Shown: positions 34,534 through 44,290, counted from the first letter of the stretch. The stretch: DNA of 64,000 nt from Thalassovita gelatinovora (GCF_001458355.1 NZ_CYSA01000015.1:253001-317000); one strand, 5' to 3'. The notes: a model not told the origin generated them from the sequence alone. A program made the numbers and translations.

Positions 34534-35225
34534 CCCTGCGTGCGCTGATCTTCGATGTCGACGGCACGCTTGCCGAAACCGAAGATCTGCACCGGCAGGC
34601 GTTCAACGATACATTCGCCTCTGAAGGGTTGACCTGGAACTGGAACCGCGACACCTACCGGGACTTACTGAAGACCACCGGCGGCAAGGAACGGATGCGG
34701 GCCCATGCCGACAAGCACAACATCGCTTTTACGGCAGAAGACGCCGCGCAATTGCACGCGATCAAGACCCGGCGCTATGCAGACTTGGTGGACCGGGGCG
34801 GGTTGATCCTGCGCCCGGGGATCGCGATGCTGATCATCAAGGCGCAGGCTGTGGGACTGAAACTGGCCGTCGCCACCACCACCAGCCCGCAGAATGTGGA
34901 CCGGCTGTGCCAAAGCTGCTGGGGCCAGCCGGCAAATCAGATTTTCGACGTTATTGCCGCCGGCGATGAGGTACCACGCAAGAAACCAGCGCCGGACGTC
35001 TATCAACTGGCGTTAAACCGGCTGGATCTGTCCGCAGACCAGGCCATAGCGTTCGAAGATACCGCCAACGGGGTGCAATCTGCCCACGCCGCAGGTATTC
35101 GCGTCGTGGTCACCCCGTCGATCTATAGCACTGGCGAAGATTTCACCGGCGCCGACTGGATCTTGCCGACGCTTTTACCGGCAAACTGGACGGCTGATTT
35201 GGCGAGACTGCTGCCCGCGGCCTGA
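34530..35225 (+). CDS. cbbY: CbbY-type HAD phosphatase
   Basis: A 231-residue HAD hydrolase. Motif I is FDVDGTLAETEDLHRQAFN, the CbbY signature; KTTGGKERM is the family substrate loop, ATTTSPQNV motif II, and AFEDTANGVQSAHAAG motif IV. The characterised homologue removes the RubisCO inhibitor xylulose-1,5-bisphosphate. Last gene of the operon. Confidence 0.94.
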   Translation: MTLRALIFDVDGTLAETEDLHRQAFNDTFASEGLTWNWNRDTYRDLLKTTGGKERMRAHADKHNIAFTAEDAAQLHAIKTRRYADLVDRGGLILRPGIAMLIIKAQAVGLKLAVATTTSPQNVDRLCQSCWGQPANQIFDVIAAGDEVPRKKPAPDVYQLALNRLDLSADQAIAFEDTANGVQSAHAAGIRVVVTPSIYSTGEDFTGADWILPTLLPANWTADLARLLPAA

Positions 35226-35251
35226 CCCTTCGCTTTCACCGTTCTTAAAAT

Positions 35252-35290
35252 ACTCAAAAACGGCGCGACCATTGCTGCGGGCGCGCCGTT
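35252..35290 (-). terminator. Intrinsic terminator for the aminotransferase gene
   Basis: AACGGCGCG at 35259-35267 pairs with CGCGCCGTT at 35282-35290. On the minus strand the stem is followed by TTTTTGAG, a proper U-tract, and it sits 6 bp after the aminotransferase stop. It can also slow the convergent cbb transcript, but no U-tract follows on that side. Confidence 0.78.
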
Positions 35291-35296
35291 CAGTAT

Positions 35297-36637
35297 TCAG
35301 AATGACAGGCTTGCAATTGCCTCATCGACAATATCGAACATCTGGTTCACCTGATCTTCGGTGATGATCAGCGGCGGGCAGAACGCCACGCTGTCGCCTA
35401 GCGGCCGCAGGATCAGCCCGCGCTCCATACAGGCATTGACCAGCGCCGGCCCGGCCTTCCCCGTCGCATCCCCCTGTGGATGTAGTTCCAGCGCCCCGAT
35501 CAATCCGATGCCGCGCATTTCTTTTGCCAGATCGTGAGCCGCCAGCCGGTTCAGCCGATCCAGAAACAGCGGTGACATCCGGGCGGCGTTGCCGACCAGA
35601 TCGTTTTCTTCGATGATTTTCAGGTTTTCCAGCGAAACCGCCGCGCCAACCGGATGGCCGGACCCAGTGAAGCCGTGACCGAACGTACCGATCCGGGCGG
35701 TTTCGTCGGCAATCGGTTGATAGGTACGATCATTCATCATCAAAGCCGAGAACGGGATATAAGACGAACTGAGCTGCTTCGACAGCACCATGATGTCGGG
35801 TTCGATCCCCATCGTCTGACTGCCGAACATCTGGCCGGTACGACCGAAACCGCAGATCACCTCGTCAGCGATCAGCAGAATATCGTATTTCTTCAGAACG
35901 TCCTGAATTGCCTTCCAATACCCTTCGGGGGGAACGATCACGCCCCCCGCACCCATCACCGGTTCGCCGATGAAACCGGCAATGGTGTCGGGGCCTTCAG
36001 CCTGAATCAACTCATCGAGTTCGCGGGCCAGACGGGCGACGAAATCGGCCTCGGATTCTCCGTCTTGTGCAAAGGCCGAATAATGCGGGCAGCCGGCATG
36101 CATCACCTGCGGGATCGGTAGATCGAAGGACATGTGGTTATAGGGCAGACCGGTCAGGCTTCCGGACGCGACGGTGATACCGTGATAGCCCTTGATCCGG
36201 CTGATTATTTTCTTCTTTTCCGGCTTACCCAGTGCGTTCGACCGGTACCACAACAGCTTGACCATGGTATCGTTGGCTTCGGATCCCGAATTGGTGAAAT
36301 AGACCTTCGACATCGCTACCGGTGCCATCTGGATCAGCTTCTCGGCCAGTTCCGCCGACGGGGTATGAGAGCGTTGCGCGAAGGTATGATAATAAGGCAG
36401 TTTGCGCATTTGATCATTGGCGACCTTGGCCAGACGGTCTTCTCCGAACCCTACCGCGACCGACCACAGACCGGACATGCCTTCGATATAACGCTTGCCG
36501 GAATTGTCGGTGACATAGATGCCATCGCCTTCTTCGATGATCAGTGGACCTTCCGCTTCCAACACACGGGCGTTGGTATAGCTGTGCATGTGATACGCGG
36601 CATCGCGCGCCTCGATCGAGTTGGGTTGTACGGTCAT
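35297..36637 (-). CDS. Class III aminotransferase (omega-transaminase)
   Basis: A 446-residue PLP enzyme. Family blocks are GLWSVAVGFG, YFTNSGSEANDTMVKLLWY, ISRIKGYHGITVASGSLTG, LLIADEVICGFGRTG, and the PLP lysine in VLSKQLSSSYIPFSA, followed by GHGFTGSGHPVGAA. It moves an amino group from an omega-amino compound (putrescine, beta-alanine, taurine or similar) to pyruvate or another keto acid. The start has AGGAAGGAA. Divergent from the GMC oxidoreductase; the substrate is not determinable. Confidence 0.92.
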   Translation of the reverse strand: MTVQPNSIEARDAAYHMHSYTNARVLEAEGPLIIEEGDGIYVTDNSGKRYIEGMSGLWSVAVGFGEDRLAKVANDQMRKLPYYHTFAQRSHTPSAELAEKLIQMAPVAMSKVYFTNSGSEANDTMVKLLWYRSNALGKPEKKKIISRIKGYHGITVASGSLTGLPYNHMSFDLPIPQVMHAGCPHYSAFAQDGESEADFVARLARELDELIQAEGPDTIAGFIGEPVMGAGGVIVPPEGYWKAIQDVLKKYDILLIADEVICGFGRTGQMFGSQTMGIEPDIMVLSKQLSSSYIPFSALMMNDRTYQPIADETARIGTFGHGFTGSGHPVGAAVSLENLKIIEENDLVGNAARMSPLFLDRLNRLAAHDLAKEMRGIGLIGALELHPQGDATGKAGPALVNACMERGLILRPLGDSVAFCPPLIITEDQVNQMFDIVDEAIASLSF

Positions 36638-36667
36638 CCTGTTTCCTTCCTGACTGCAATGCCGGCG

Positions 36668-36686
36668 GGCCTGTCACAGACAGGCC
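36668..36686. repeat. Hairpin in aminotransferase-GMC promoter region
   Basis: GGCCTGTC-ACA-GACAGGCC, a perfect 8-bp inverted repeat in the 269-bp divergent gap, 31 bp upstream of the aminotransferase start. Operator or leader hairpin; the rest of the gap shows nothing recognisable. Confidence 0.45.
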
Positions 36687-36906
36687 GGCGCTGACGCATT
36701 GACCAGAGTTTCACGAAACCAAAAGGACGCGACAAGCCAAATTGCGTCTTTTTGATCAAATTTTGCGACCTCCCTCTATCGGCACCGGTTCCTGCCTGCG
36801 CCGGATGCCGTCACGGCAGGAATGACGGAACTGGACAGGACAAGCGGGGTTTGCTGAACTGGGCCGGAAAAAGACCGGCACGGGACCGCCGGACGGGGGG
36901 ATTGGA

Positions 36907-38520
36907 ATGGAATTCGATTATGTGATCGTCGGCGGCGGATCGGCAGGCAGCGTGTTGGCGGCGCGGCTGAGCGAAGACCCGGCAGTTTCGGTCTGTCTTC
37001 TGGAAGCGGGTGGAGACGGCAAAAGCATCCTGATCCGAGCGCCCGGAGCGGCGGTGGCGATGGTGCCCGGTTGGGGCAAGATCAACAACTGGGCCTTCAA
37101 GACGGTGCCGCAAGTAGGGTTGAACGGGCGGCGCGGATACCAACCGCGTGGCCGCGCCTTGGGGGGATCATCTTCGATCAACGCCATGCTGTATGTGCGT
37201 GGGCAAGCGTCGGATTACGACGGCTGGGCCGATCTGGGATGTGATGGCTGGTCATGGGACGAAGTTCTGCCCTATTTCAAACGCGCCGAAAACAATCAGC
37301 GCGGCGCGGATGTGTTGCATGGCGGAGATGGCCCGCTACAGGTATCCGATCAAACCGAACCACGCCCGTTATCGCAGGCCTTTGTCACTGCGGCAGGCGA
37401 GATGCAGCATCGGCTCCGGCAGGATTTCAAAAGAGGCGACAACGAAGGGGCCGGGCTGTATCAGGTGACCCAGTTTCACGACGCGGCCAAGCGCGGTGAA
37501 CGCTGTTCGGCGGCGGCGGGTTATCTGCATCCGGTGCAGCGCCGGGAAAACCTGTCCGTGCTGACCCATGCCCGCGCCACCCGGATCTTGGTTGACGGCA
37601 AGCGCGTCACCGGCGTGGCCTGCCGCGTCAAACGAAAGGATCTGACCTTCAAGGCGCGGCGTGAGGTCATCCTGTGCGGCGGCGCGTTCAATTCGCCACA
37701 CCTGCTGCAACTGTCCGGCATCGGACGACCCGAAGACATTCAACCGCACGGGATCGAAATGGTGCATGACCTGCCCGGCGTCGGGCAGAACCTGCAAGAT
37801 CATCTGGATTTTACCCTGAACTACAAAACCCGCGACACTGACAATTACGGTATCGGGCTGGCCGGGACGGTGAACCTGACCCGGCACATCCTGCGCTGGC
37901 GCAAATCCGGTAGCGGCATGTTTGCCACCCCTTTTGCTGAAGCTGGTGCATTTCTGAAAACCGATCCGGCGTTCGATCGGCCCGATATCCAACTGCATTT
38001 CGTTATCGCAATCGTTGACAACCATGCCCGCAAAATCCACTTGGGCTATGGCTATTCCTGCCATGTCTGTGCCTTGCGCCCCTATTCCCGTGGCCGGGTG
38101 TTTCTGACCGATGGTAATCCCTTAGGCGATCCGGGCATTGATCCACGCTTTCTGTCCGATCCACGCGATCTGAAAACAATGATCGATGGCGCCAGAATGA
38201 CTCAAGCAATCATGCAGGCCCCGGCGCTGGCCGGGTATGACGGACGGGAAATCTATGGCGTCCAAAGCGCGATGTCGGATGTTGAATGGGAAGCCCAGAT
38301 TCGGGCACGGGCCGATACGATCTATCACCCTGTCGGCAGCTGCAAAATGGGCATGGACGATATGGCAGTGGTTGACCCACAGCTGCGTGTCCGAGGCATG
38401 GAGGGGCTACGCGTTGTCGATGCGTCAGTCATGCCGACACTGATCGGTGGCAACACCAATGCCCCCACGATCATGATCGCCGAGAAAGCCGCCGACATGA
38501 TCCGCGCAGAACCCGGGTGA
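36907..38520 (+). CDS. GMC family oxidoreductase (choline-dehydrogenase-like)
   Basis: A 537-residue FAD enzyme oxidising an alcohol. The ADP-binding motif is VIVGGGSAGSVLAARLS (6-22), the GMC signature 1 PRGRALGGSSSINAMLYVRG, signature 2 GAFNSPHLLQLSGIG, and the catalytic region YHPVGSCKMG with His, ending NTNAPTIMIAEKAADMI. Similar to BetA but without the usual neighbours betB, betI or betC, so choline is not implied. It occupies the place where the rest of the S10 ribosomal operon would be expected. Confidence 0.92.
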   Translation: MEFDYVIVGGGSAGSVLAARLSEDPAVSVCLLEAGGDGKSILIRAPGAAVAMVPGWGKINNWAFKTVPQVGLNGRRGYQPRGRALGGSSSINAMLYVRGQASDYDGWADLGCDGWSWDEVLPYFKRAENNQRGADVLHGGDGPLQVSDQTEPRPLSQAFVTAAGEMQHRLRQDFKRGDNEGAGLYQVTQFHDAAKRGERCSAAAGYLHPVQRRENLSVLTHARATRILVDGKRVTGVACRVKRKDLTFKARREVILCGGAFNSPHLLQLSGIGRPEDIQPHGIEMVHDLPGVGQNLQDHLDFTLNYKTRDTDNYGIGLAGTVNLTRHILRWRKSGSGMFATPFAEAGAFLKTDPAFDRPDIQLHFVIAIVDNHARKIHLGYGYSCHVCALRPYSRGRVFLTDGNPLGDPGIDPRFLSDPRDLKTMIDGARMTQAIMQAPALAGYDGREIYGVQSAMSDVEWEAQIRARADTIYHPVGSCKMGMDDMAVVDPQLRVRGMEGLRVVDASVMPTLIGGNTNAPTIMIAEKAADMIRAEPG

Positions 38521-38569
38521 CGCGCGTCGCGGGCAGTGCCCCGACAATTATTTACGCCTTAACAAACGA

Positions 38570-38599
38570 AAAAGGCCCTCGCTTACGCGAGGGCCCTTC
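38570..38599 (-). terminator. Strong terminator at end of rpsJ-rplCDW operon
   Basis: GGCCCTCGC-TTAC-GCGAGGGCC, a 9-bp perfect stem, 26 bp after rplW. On the minus strand it is followed by TTTTTCGTTTG; on the plus strand by CTTCTATTG, so it also serves the GMC gene. Confidence 0.88.
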
Positions 38600-38620
38600 T
38601 ATTGTTCGAAAGGCAACCCG

Positions 38621-38917
38621 TCAGAGACCGGTGCTTACGTCAATGGTGTTACCCTCTTCGAGAGTGACATAGGCCTTCTTGACGTCCTTGCGCTTGCCCA
38701 GGGTGCCCCGGAAACGCTTGGCTTTGCCTTTGGTGATGGTCGTGTTGACCGCCTTCACCTTGACCCCGAACAGAGACTCGACCGCCTCTTTGATTTGGGG
38801 TTTGTTGGATCCGATCGCGACCTCAAACACGACAGCACCGTTTTCAGAAGCCATGGTGGCTTTTTCGGTGATGACCGGCTTGCGGATCACGTCATAGAGT
38901 TCTGCTTTGGTGGTCAT
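38621..38917 (-). CDS. rplW: 50S ribosomal protein L23
   Basis: A 98-residue L23 with [18 protein letters not shown] at the start and [21 protein letters not shown] in the middle. It binds 23S rRNA near the exit tunnel and docks trigger factor and SRP. The start overlaps the rplD stop by 4 bp. Here it is the last gene of its operon; a terminator follows instead of rplB. Confidence 0.97.
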   Translation of the reverse strand: MTTKAELYDVIRKPVITEKATMASENGAVVFEVAIGSNKPQIKEAVESLFGVKVKAVNTTITKGKAKRFRGTLGKRKDVKKAYVTLEEGNTIDVSTGL

Positions 38918-39531
38918 TTCAGACGTGCCTCCAGAGCTTCGACAGCCGCTTTGGTGAGCACCAAGGTGTCACGCTTGAGGATGTCATAGACGTTTGCGCC
39001 CATCGACGGCAGGATATCCAGACCTTCGATATTGCGGGCAGCTTGGGCGAAACCTTCATTGACGGTAGCACCGTCGATGATCAGCGCACGCTTCCAGCCG
39101 AGGTTCTTAACCTGCTTGGCCAGAGCCGAAGTCTTACCTTCTGCATCCGCGTTTTCGATCACGACCAGTTCACCGGCTTTCGCTTTGGCGGACAGCGCGT
39201 GCTTCAGTCCCAGTTTACGGAACTTCTTGGTCAGTTCATGACCGTGGCTGCGCGGGGTCGGGCCCTTGTAGATACCACCTTTACGGAAGATCGGCGCGTT
39301 GCGGTCACCGTGGCGTGCGCCGCCGGTGCCCTTCTGGCGATAAATCTTCTTGGTCGAATAGCTGGTTTCCGAGCGGGTCTTCACCTTGTGGGTGCCAGCT
39401 TGGGCGTTGTTACGCTGCCAGCGGACCACACGGTGCAGGATGTCGGTGCGGGGTTCCAGACCGAACAGATCTTCGGACAGTTCCACCGAACCGGCTTTGC
39501 CGCCGTCCAGGTTGATCACATCAAGTTTCAT
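38914..39531 (-). CDS. rplD: 50S ribosomal protein L4
   Basis: A 205-residue L4. Motifs are [21 protein letters not shown] and the tunnel-lining loop [23 protein letters not shown]. In E. coli L4 autoregulates the S10 operon. Coupled by 4-bp overlaps to rplC and rplW. Confidence 0.97.
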   Translation of the reverse strand: MKLDVINLDGGKAGSVELSEDLFGLEPRTDILHRVVRWQRNNAQAGTHKVKTRSETSYSTKKIYRQKGTGGARHGDRNAPIFRKGGIYKGPTPRSHGHELTKKFRKLGLKHALSAKAKAGELVVIENADAEGKTSALAKQVKNLGWKRALIIDGATVNEGFAQAARNIEGLDILPSMGANVYDILKRDTLVLTKAAVEALEARLK

Positions 39532-40253
39532 TCTTCACCCCCTTCGGCAGGAGCTTCCACGGCCGGAGCCTCGGTCGCAGCCGATTTCAGAGCCGCCGGG
39601 AACGGAACGTTCTCGGGCAGTTTCTTCTTCACGGCGTCTTTGATGGTGACCCAGCCGCCTTTGGAGCCGGGAACCGCACCTTTGACCATGATCAGACCAC
39701 GGTCGGCATCGGTTTTCACGACTTCCAAGTTCTGGGTGGTAACACGGGCAGCCCCCATGTGACCGGCCATCTTCTTGCCTTTGAACACCTTGCCCGGGTC
39801 CTGACACTGACCGGTCGAACCGTGCGAACGGTGGCTGATCGAAACACCGTGCGTGGCGCGCAGACCGCCAAAGTTGTGGCGTTTCATAGCACCGGCAAAG
39901 CCTTTACCGATCGAAGTGCCTGCAACGTCGACTTTCTGACCGGCAACATAATGCTCGGCCGAAATTTCGGCACCGACTTCGATCAGGTTGTCTTCGCTGA
40001 CACGAAATTCAGCCAGCTTCCGCTTGGGCTCAACCTTGGCCGCAGCAAACACGCCGCGCATGGCTTGGCTGGTCCGCTTGGCTTTGGCCGAACCGGCACC
40101 CAGCTGAACAGCAGTATAGCCGTGCTGATCCGCAGTCCGCTGCGAAACAACCTGCAGGTTTTCCAGTTGAAGAACGGTCACAGGGATCTGTTTACCGTCT
40201 TCCATGAACAGGCGGGTCATGCCCACCTTCTTAGCGATAACACCAGAGCGCAT
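39528..40253 (-). CDS. rplC: 50S ribosomal protein L3
   Basis: A 241-residue L3. Motifs are [13 protein letters not shown] at the start and [12 protein letters not shown] followed by [20 protein letters not shown], the loop reaching the peptidyl-transferase centre. The C-terminus has a 25-residue Ala/Glu/Pro-rich extension common in alphaproteobacteria. The start follows CGGAGGG. Confidence 0.97.
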   Translation of the reverse strand: MRSGVIAKKVGMTRLFMEDGKQIPVTVLQLENLQVVSQRTADQHGYTAVQLGAGSAKAKRTSQAMRGVFAAAKVEPKRKLAEFRVSEDNLIEVGAEISAEHYVAGQKVDVAGTSIGKGFAGAMKRHNFGGLRATHGVSISHRSHGSTGQCQDPGKVFKGKKMAGHMGAARVTTQNLEVVKTDADRGLIMVKGAVPGSKGGWVTIKDAVKKKLPENVPFPAALKSAATEAPAVEAPAEGGEE

Positions 40254-40270
40254 CTATATACCCTCCGATC

Positions 40271-40585
40271 TTAAGACTGCAGCTTGATCTCGACGTCCAC
40301 ACCAGCGGCCAGGTCGAGCTTCATCAGCGCGTCCACGGTCTGGGGGGTCGGATCAACGATATCGAGCATACGCTTATGCGTACGGATCTCGAACTGGTCA
40401 CGGGATTTCTTGTCGATGTGAGGGCCACGCAGAACGGTGAACTTCTCAATCTTGTTCGGCAGGGGAATCGGGCCACGGACTTGAGCGCCGGTGCGCTTTG
40501 CCGTGTTGACGATTTCCTGAGTGCTGGCGTCCAGAACCCGGTAATCGAATGCCTTCAGCCGAATACGAATATTTTGGCTTTGCAT
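40271..40585 (-). CDS. rpsJ: 30S ribosomal protein S10
   Basis: A 104-residue S10 (NusE): [35 protein letters not shown], and [16 protein letters not shown]. It also takes part in transcription antitermination with NusB. First gene of the shortened S10 operon. Confidence 0.97.
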   Translation of the reverse strand: MQSQNIRIRLKAFDYRVLDASTQEIVNTAKRTGAQVRGPIPLPNKIEKFTVLRGPHIDKKSRDQFEIRTHKRMLDIVDPTPQTVDALMKLDLAAGVDVEIKLQS

Positions 40586-40868
40586 TTTATCAGCCTTTTT
40601 ATCAGGCGTTGGAGTTGAGAGGAGGACATGCGCTCATCGCTTACCCTCATCGAACCCAAAAGGCGGGAATCATCCCGCCCTGTTGTCGCAAAAGCGACCT
40701 CGCGCCAAATACATCGGGAAACCCAGTGTGGCAAGGGCTAATAAGCTGATTCTGGACGGGTTCGAAAAACTGCCGCGCCAAGCCGGACGCCATCCACCGG
40801 AAAAGCCGCGTAGTCCTCCCCCGGATCATGGAAAATTACGCGGCGCAACCACGCCCGCCCGCAAATGA
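40586..40868. other. tuf-rpsJ intergenic region, no gene
   Basis: No coding or RNA gene is apparent. It must hold the rpsJ promoter and leader on the minus strand. One hairpin (40661-40678) lies 76 nt upstream of rpsJ and the tuf terminator closes its right end. Confidence 0.55.
40661..40678 (-). terminator. Hairpin with U-run upstream of rpsJ
   Basis: GGCGGGA-ATCA-TCCCGCC, a 7-bp stem followed on the minus strand by TTTTGGG. It could be a second terminator for tuf or an attenuator in the S10 operon leader. Confidence 0.5.
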
Positions 40869-40897
40869 CAAAGGGCCACCCAATGGGCGGCCCTTTG
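40869..40897 (-). terminator. Terminator after tuf
   Basis: CAAAGGGCC at 40869-40877 pairs with GGCCCTTTG at 40889-40897; the inner CCC and GGG extend the stem. It lies 22 bp after the tuf stop, with only a short U-rich tail (TCATTTG) on the minus strand. Confidence 0.75.
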
Positions 40898-40919
40898 CGA
40901 ATTCTTCCAAGCGAAACGC

Positions 40920-42095
40920 TTAGGCGATGATCTTCGACACAACACCGGAACCGACCGTACGGCCGCCTTCACGGATGGCGAAACGCAGACCGTCTTCCAT
41001 CGCGATCGGGGCGATCAGCTCGACGCCGAATTTCAGGTTGTCGCCCGGCATTACCATTTCGGTGCCTTCCGGCAGCGTCACGGTCCCGGTCACGTCGGTG
41101 GTCCGGAAATAGAACTGCGGACGGTAATTCGCGAAGAACGGGGTGTGACGGCCGCCTTCGTCCTTGGTCAGGATATAGACCTCGGCTTCGAATTTGGTAT
41201 GCGGGTTCACCGATCCGGGCTTGCACAGAACCTGACCACGCTCAACCGCTTCACGGTCGATACCGCGCAGCAGCGCGCCGATATTGTCGCCCGCTTCACC
41301 GCGATCCAGCAGCTTGCGGAACATTTCAACACCGGTACAGGTGGTGGTCTGAGTGTCTTTGATCCCAACGATTTCGATGGTGTCGCCGACATTGATCACG
41401 CCGCGTTCGACACGACCGGTCACAACGGTCCCACGACCCGAGATCGAGAACACGTCTTCGATCGGCATCAGGAACGGCTGATCGATGGCACGCTCGGGCT
41501 CGGGGATATAAGCGTCAACAGCCGCCATCAGTTCGCGGATCTTGTTTTCGCCGATTTCCGGGTCGCGGCCTTCCAGCGCGGCCAGGGCCGACCCTGCGAT
41601 GATCGGAATATCGTCACCCGGGTAGTCGTATTCGTTCAGCAGCTCGCGGACTTCCATTTCCACCAGTTCCAGCAGTTCCTCGTCATCGACCTGGTCGACC
41701 TTGTTGAGGAAAACCACCAGCGCCGGGATGCCGACCTGACGGCCCAGCAGGATGTGTTCACGGGTCTGAGGCATCGGGCCGTCAGCCGCGTTCACCACCA
41801 GAATGCCGCCATCCATCTGCGCCGCGCCGGTGATCATGTTTTTCACATAGTCGGCGTGGCCGGGGCAATCCACGTGGGCGTAGTGACGGTTTTCCGTCTC
41901 GTATTCCACATGCGCGGTCGAGATGGTGATGCCGCGTGCTTTTTCTTCCGGCGCACCATCGATCTGGTCGTAATCCTTGAATTCGCCGAAATACTTGGTG
42001 ATTGCTGCGGTCAGCGTCGTTTTGCCGTGGTCAACATGGCCGATCGTGCCGATGTTGACGTGCGGTTTGTTACGCTCAAACTTTTCCTTTGCCAT
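40920..42095 (-). CDS. tuf: Elongation factor Tu
   Basis: A 391-residue EF-Tu. G1 [10 protein letters not shown] (18-27), G3 [13 protein letters not shown]4 NKVD and G5 SAL are intact; the C-terminal beta-barrels end in [13 protein letters not shown]. It brings aminoacyl-tRNA to the ribosome. It is separate from fusA/rpsLG and from rpsJ, with its own promoter region and terminator. Confidence 0.98.
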   Translation of the reverse strand: MAKEKFERNKPHVNIGTIGHVDHGKTTLTAAITKYFGEFKDYDQIDGAPEEKARGITISTAHVEYETENRHYAHVDCPGHADYVKNMITGAAQMDGGILVVNAADGPMPQTREHILLGRQVGIPALVVFLNKVDQVDDEELLELVEMEVRELLNEYDYPGDDIPIIAGSALAALEGRDPEIGENKIRELMAAVDAYIPEPERAIDQPFLMPIEDVFSISGRGTVVTGRVERGVINVGDTIEIVGIKDTQTTTCTGVEMFRKLLDRGEAGDNIGALLRGIDREAVERGQVLCKPGSVNPHTKFEAEVYILTKDEGGRHTPFFANYRPQFYFRTTDVTGTVTLPEGTEMVMPGDNLKFGVELIAPIAMEDGLRFAIREGGRTVGSGVVSKIIA

Positions 42096-42242
42096 CTTTA
42101 AAGGCGCCTCGTGGTTTGGGGGCCCCTGCGGCCCGGGTTGATCATCGCGGGCCGTTTATTGGGTTTGGAAAGGAAAATCAAGCGCTGCGTTGCGGTCCCG
42201 ACCGCTTGCGACGCCCTGTTTTCCAAAGGATTTCACCGCGTT

Positions 42243-42800
42243 TCAGTCGGCGGTTGCGGTTTCGGGGCGAAACCAACCCGCTTCGGCTTGCATTTTCACC
42301 AGGTAATTCTGAATCACCTTGGCCGCGTTACGGCTCAGGTTGCGCATCTGGATTTCCTTCGACTGGGTCAGCCCCGACCCCAGAAGAGTTTCCCCCGACA
42401 GCGATTCCAGAATGGTCAATTGCTCCGGTTTTTCCGTCAGCTTGACCCCCTTGGCGTCGTCCCAGACGGTCAGATTGATGATCAACACCGATTTCGGCGA
42501 CGCCACGATCGGCACCCCCGGCTGGGCCAGAACATAGCCTTCGACCGAGGTGCCGAAATGATACAGCCGTGCCCCGTCATAGCGTCCGAACCGTTCGTCG
42601 ATGGCCGCGCCCAGCACCGTTTTCCATTCATCTTCGCTGGCGCTGCGCGACAGCGGTCCCTTCACCACCTTGGGGGCCACGACGATATTGTGCCCCAATG
42701 AAAAATCGCCCAGATCAACCTTCTCTTTGTCCAGGTCATTGGCGTTGGTGCAGGCGACGACGGCCAACAGCGCGATCAGAGCGGCGAAACGGGACAGCAT
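42243..42800 (-). CDS. Hypothetical lipoprotein
   Basis: A 185-residue protein with a lipoprotein signal peptide, MLSRFAALIALLAVVAC, lipobox VVAC at Cys17. The mature part has DFSLGHNIVVAPKVVKGP and a YGLARPG-like central segment; I do not recognise a catalytic motif. The start at 42800 follows GGAAGGAATT. It is 147 bp upstream of tuf on the same strand and divergent from the second P450 gene. Probably inner- or outer-membrane anchored. Confidence 0.8.
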   Translation of the reverse strand: MLSRFAALIALLAVVACTNANDLDKEKVDLGDFSLGHNIVVAPKVVKGPLSRSASEDEWKTVLGAAIDERFGRYDGARLYHFGTSVEGYVLAQPGVPIVASPKSVLIINLTVWDDAKGVKLTEKPEQLTILESLSGETLLGSGLTQSKEIQMRNLSRNAAKVIQNYLVKMQAEAGWFRPETATAD

Positions 42801-42922
42801 CGGCAATTCCTTCCAAGGGGCGTTACCGCGCAATAGACCAGCCCGGCCCGCCACGCAATCCACGCGCCGGCAATTGCCGCAGGACTGTTGCCCGCTATAT
42901 GATCCCTGCAGGAGGTTCCGCC

Positions 42923-44290
42923 ATGTATCCGACCTTGCCGACCCCGGTGCCGATCCCGGTTCATGTGCCGCTGGTGCGTCAGCCCATGGGCATATTGCAA
43001 AGCCTCAACGCGGCGCGGCAGAACGTGCTGTCGATCATCCCGCAAATCGCCACCACCCAACCGATGGTCAGCGGCAAGACCGGCAAACGCTGGCATATGG
43101 TGATGGACCCCGACGCGATCCGGCGCATTCTGCTCGACCGGCTGGAGGATTATCCCAAATCGCTGGTGACCAAGAACCTGCTGCGCCCGGCGATCGGCGA
43201 ATCCCTGTTCGTGGCCGAAGGCGCCCATTGGCGCTGGCAACGGCGCGCCGCAGCGCCGGTGTTTTCCCATCGCAACGTGACCAACCTTGGCCCGGTGATG
43301 ACCGCCAGCGCAGAACGCGCCGCCGAACGGGTGGCGCAAAGCGGCAACCGCGCGATCGACATGGCCGATGAAATGGTCCGCGCCACTTTCGACGTGATCG
43401 GTGACGTCACCTTTTCCGACAGTGGCGGCTTTGACCGCGCGGCGGTGCATCGCGCCATCGACGCCTATATCGACGCCGCCGGGCGGGTGTCCCTGTTCGA
43501 CATCTTTGGCCTGCCCGACTGGATCCCGCGCCCGGCGCGATTGATGTCGGGCGGGATCCTGAAGGAAATGAAATCCATCGCCGACGCGTCAATCGAGGCC
43601 CGCCGCCGCGACGGCCATGCCGGCACCCCCGATCTGCTTGATCTGCTGTTGCAAGGCGAAGACCCCGAAACCCACCGCAAGATGAATACCAGCGAATTGC
43701 GCGACAATCTGCTGACCTTCATCGTGGCCGGGCATGAAACCACCGCCCTGACCCTGGGCTGGGCGCTGTATCTGGTGGCGTTCGATCCACAGGTGCAGGA
43801 CCGCGCCCGCGCCGAGGCCCGCACGGTGCTGGGCAGCCGCGCCGCGCGCGCCGAAGACGTGGCGCAGTTGCCCTTCATAAGGATGATCATCGACGAAGCC
43901 TTGCGGCTGTATCCGCCCGCCGGGTTGATTTCGCGCACCGCGCTGAAACCCGACCGGCTGGGCGGGCGCGATATCCGCCCCGGCGACACCGTGATCCTAC
44001 CGATCTATGCGCTGCATCGCAGCCGCCTCTACTGGGACGACCCCGATGCGTTCCGCCCCGACCGGTTCGCCGACCGCAAGGCGATCGCGCGCTATACCTA
44101 CCTGCCCTTCGGCGATGGCCCGCGGGTCTGCATCGGCGCCAGTTTCGCATTGCACGAAGCGGTGATCATTCTGGCCACCCTGCTGGCCCGGTTCCGATTT
44201 ACCCCGGTGCCGGGGCGCGATCCGAAACCGGTGATGATCATCACGCTGCGGCCGCAAGGCGGGGTCTGGTTGCAGGCGGAACCGGTCTGA
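42923..44290 (+). CDS. Cytochrome P450 (CYP102/CYP4-like)
   Basis: A 455-residue P450. The I-helix is AGHETTA (269-275), ExxR is Glu325-Arg328 in DEALRLYPP, and the heme motif is FGDGPRVCIG with Cys403. ESLFVAEGAHWRWQRRAAAPVF is the C-helix region. Such P450s of the class B/E type hydroxylate fatty acids, terpenes or other lipids. The start at 42923 follows GCAGGAGG. No redox partner is adjacent. Sequence and I-helix are clearly different from the P450 at 10994, so the two are not recent duplicates. A GC-rich stem-loop element directly follows the stop. Confidence 0.92.
   Translation: MYPTLPTPVPIPVHVPLVRQPMGILQSLNAARQNVLSIIPQIATTQPMVSGKTGKRWHMVMDPDAIRRILLDRLEDYPKSLVTKNLLRPAIGESLFVAEGAHWRWQRRAAAPVFSHRNVTNLGPVMTASAERAAERVAQSGNRAIDMADEMVRATFDVIGDVTFSDSGGFDRAAVHRAIDAYIDAAGRVSLFDIFGLPDWIPRPARLMSGGILKEMKSIADASIEARRRDGHAGTPDLLDLLLQGEDPETHRKMNTSELRDNLLTFIVAGHETTALTLGWALYLVAFDPQVQDRARAEARTVLGSRAARAEDVAQLPFIRMIIDEALRLYPPAGLISRTALKPDRLGGRDIRPGDTVILPIYALHRSRLYWDDPDAFRPDRFADRKAIARYTYLPFGDGPRVCIGASFALHEAVIILATLLARFRFTPVPGRDPKPVMIITLRPQGGVWLQAEPV

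Noticed and set aside
36808-36828. CCGTCA-N9-TGACGG repeat before the GMC gene
   Set aside because: Only 6-bp arms in GC-rich DNA; expected by chance at this frequency and not reported as an operator.
40647-40829. A 60-codon minus-strand frame between tuf and rpsJ
   Set aside because: Contains the hairpin region, has no convincing start and no similarity; leader DNA is more likely.
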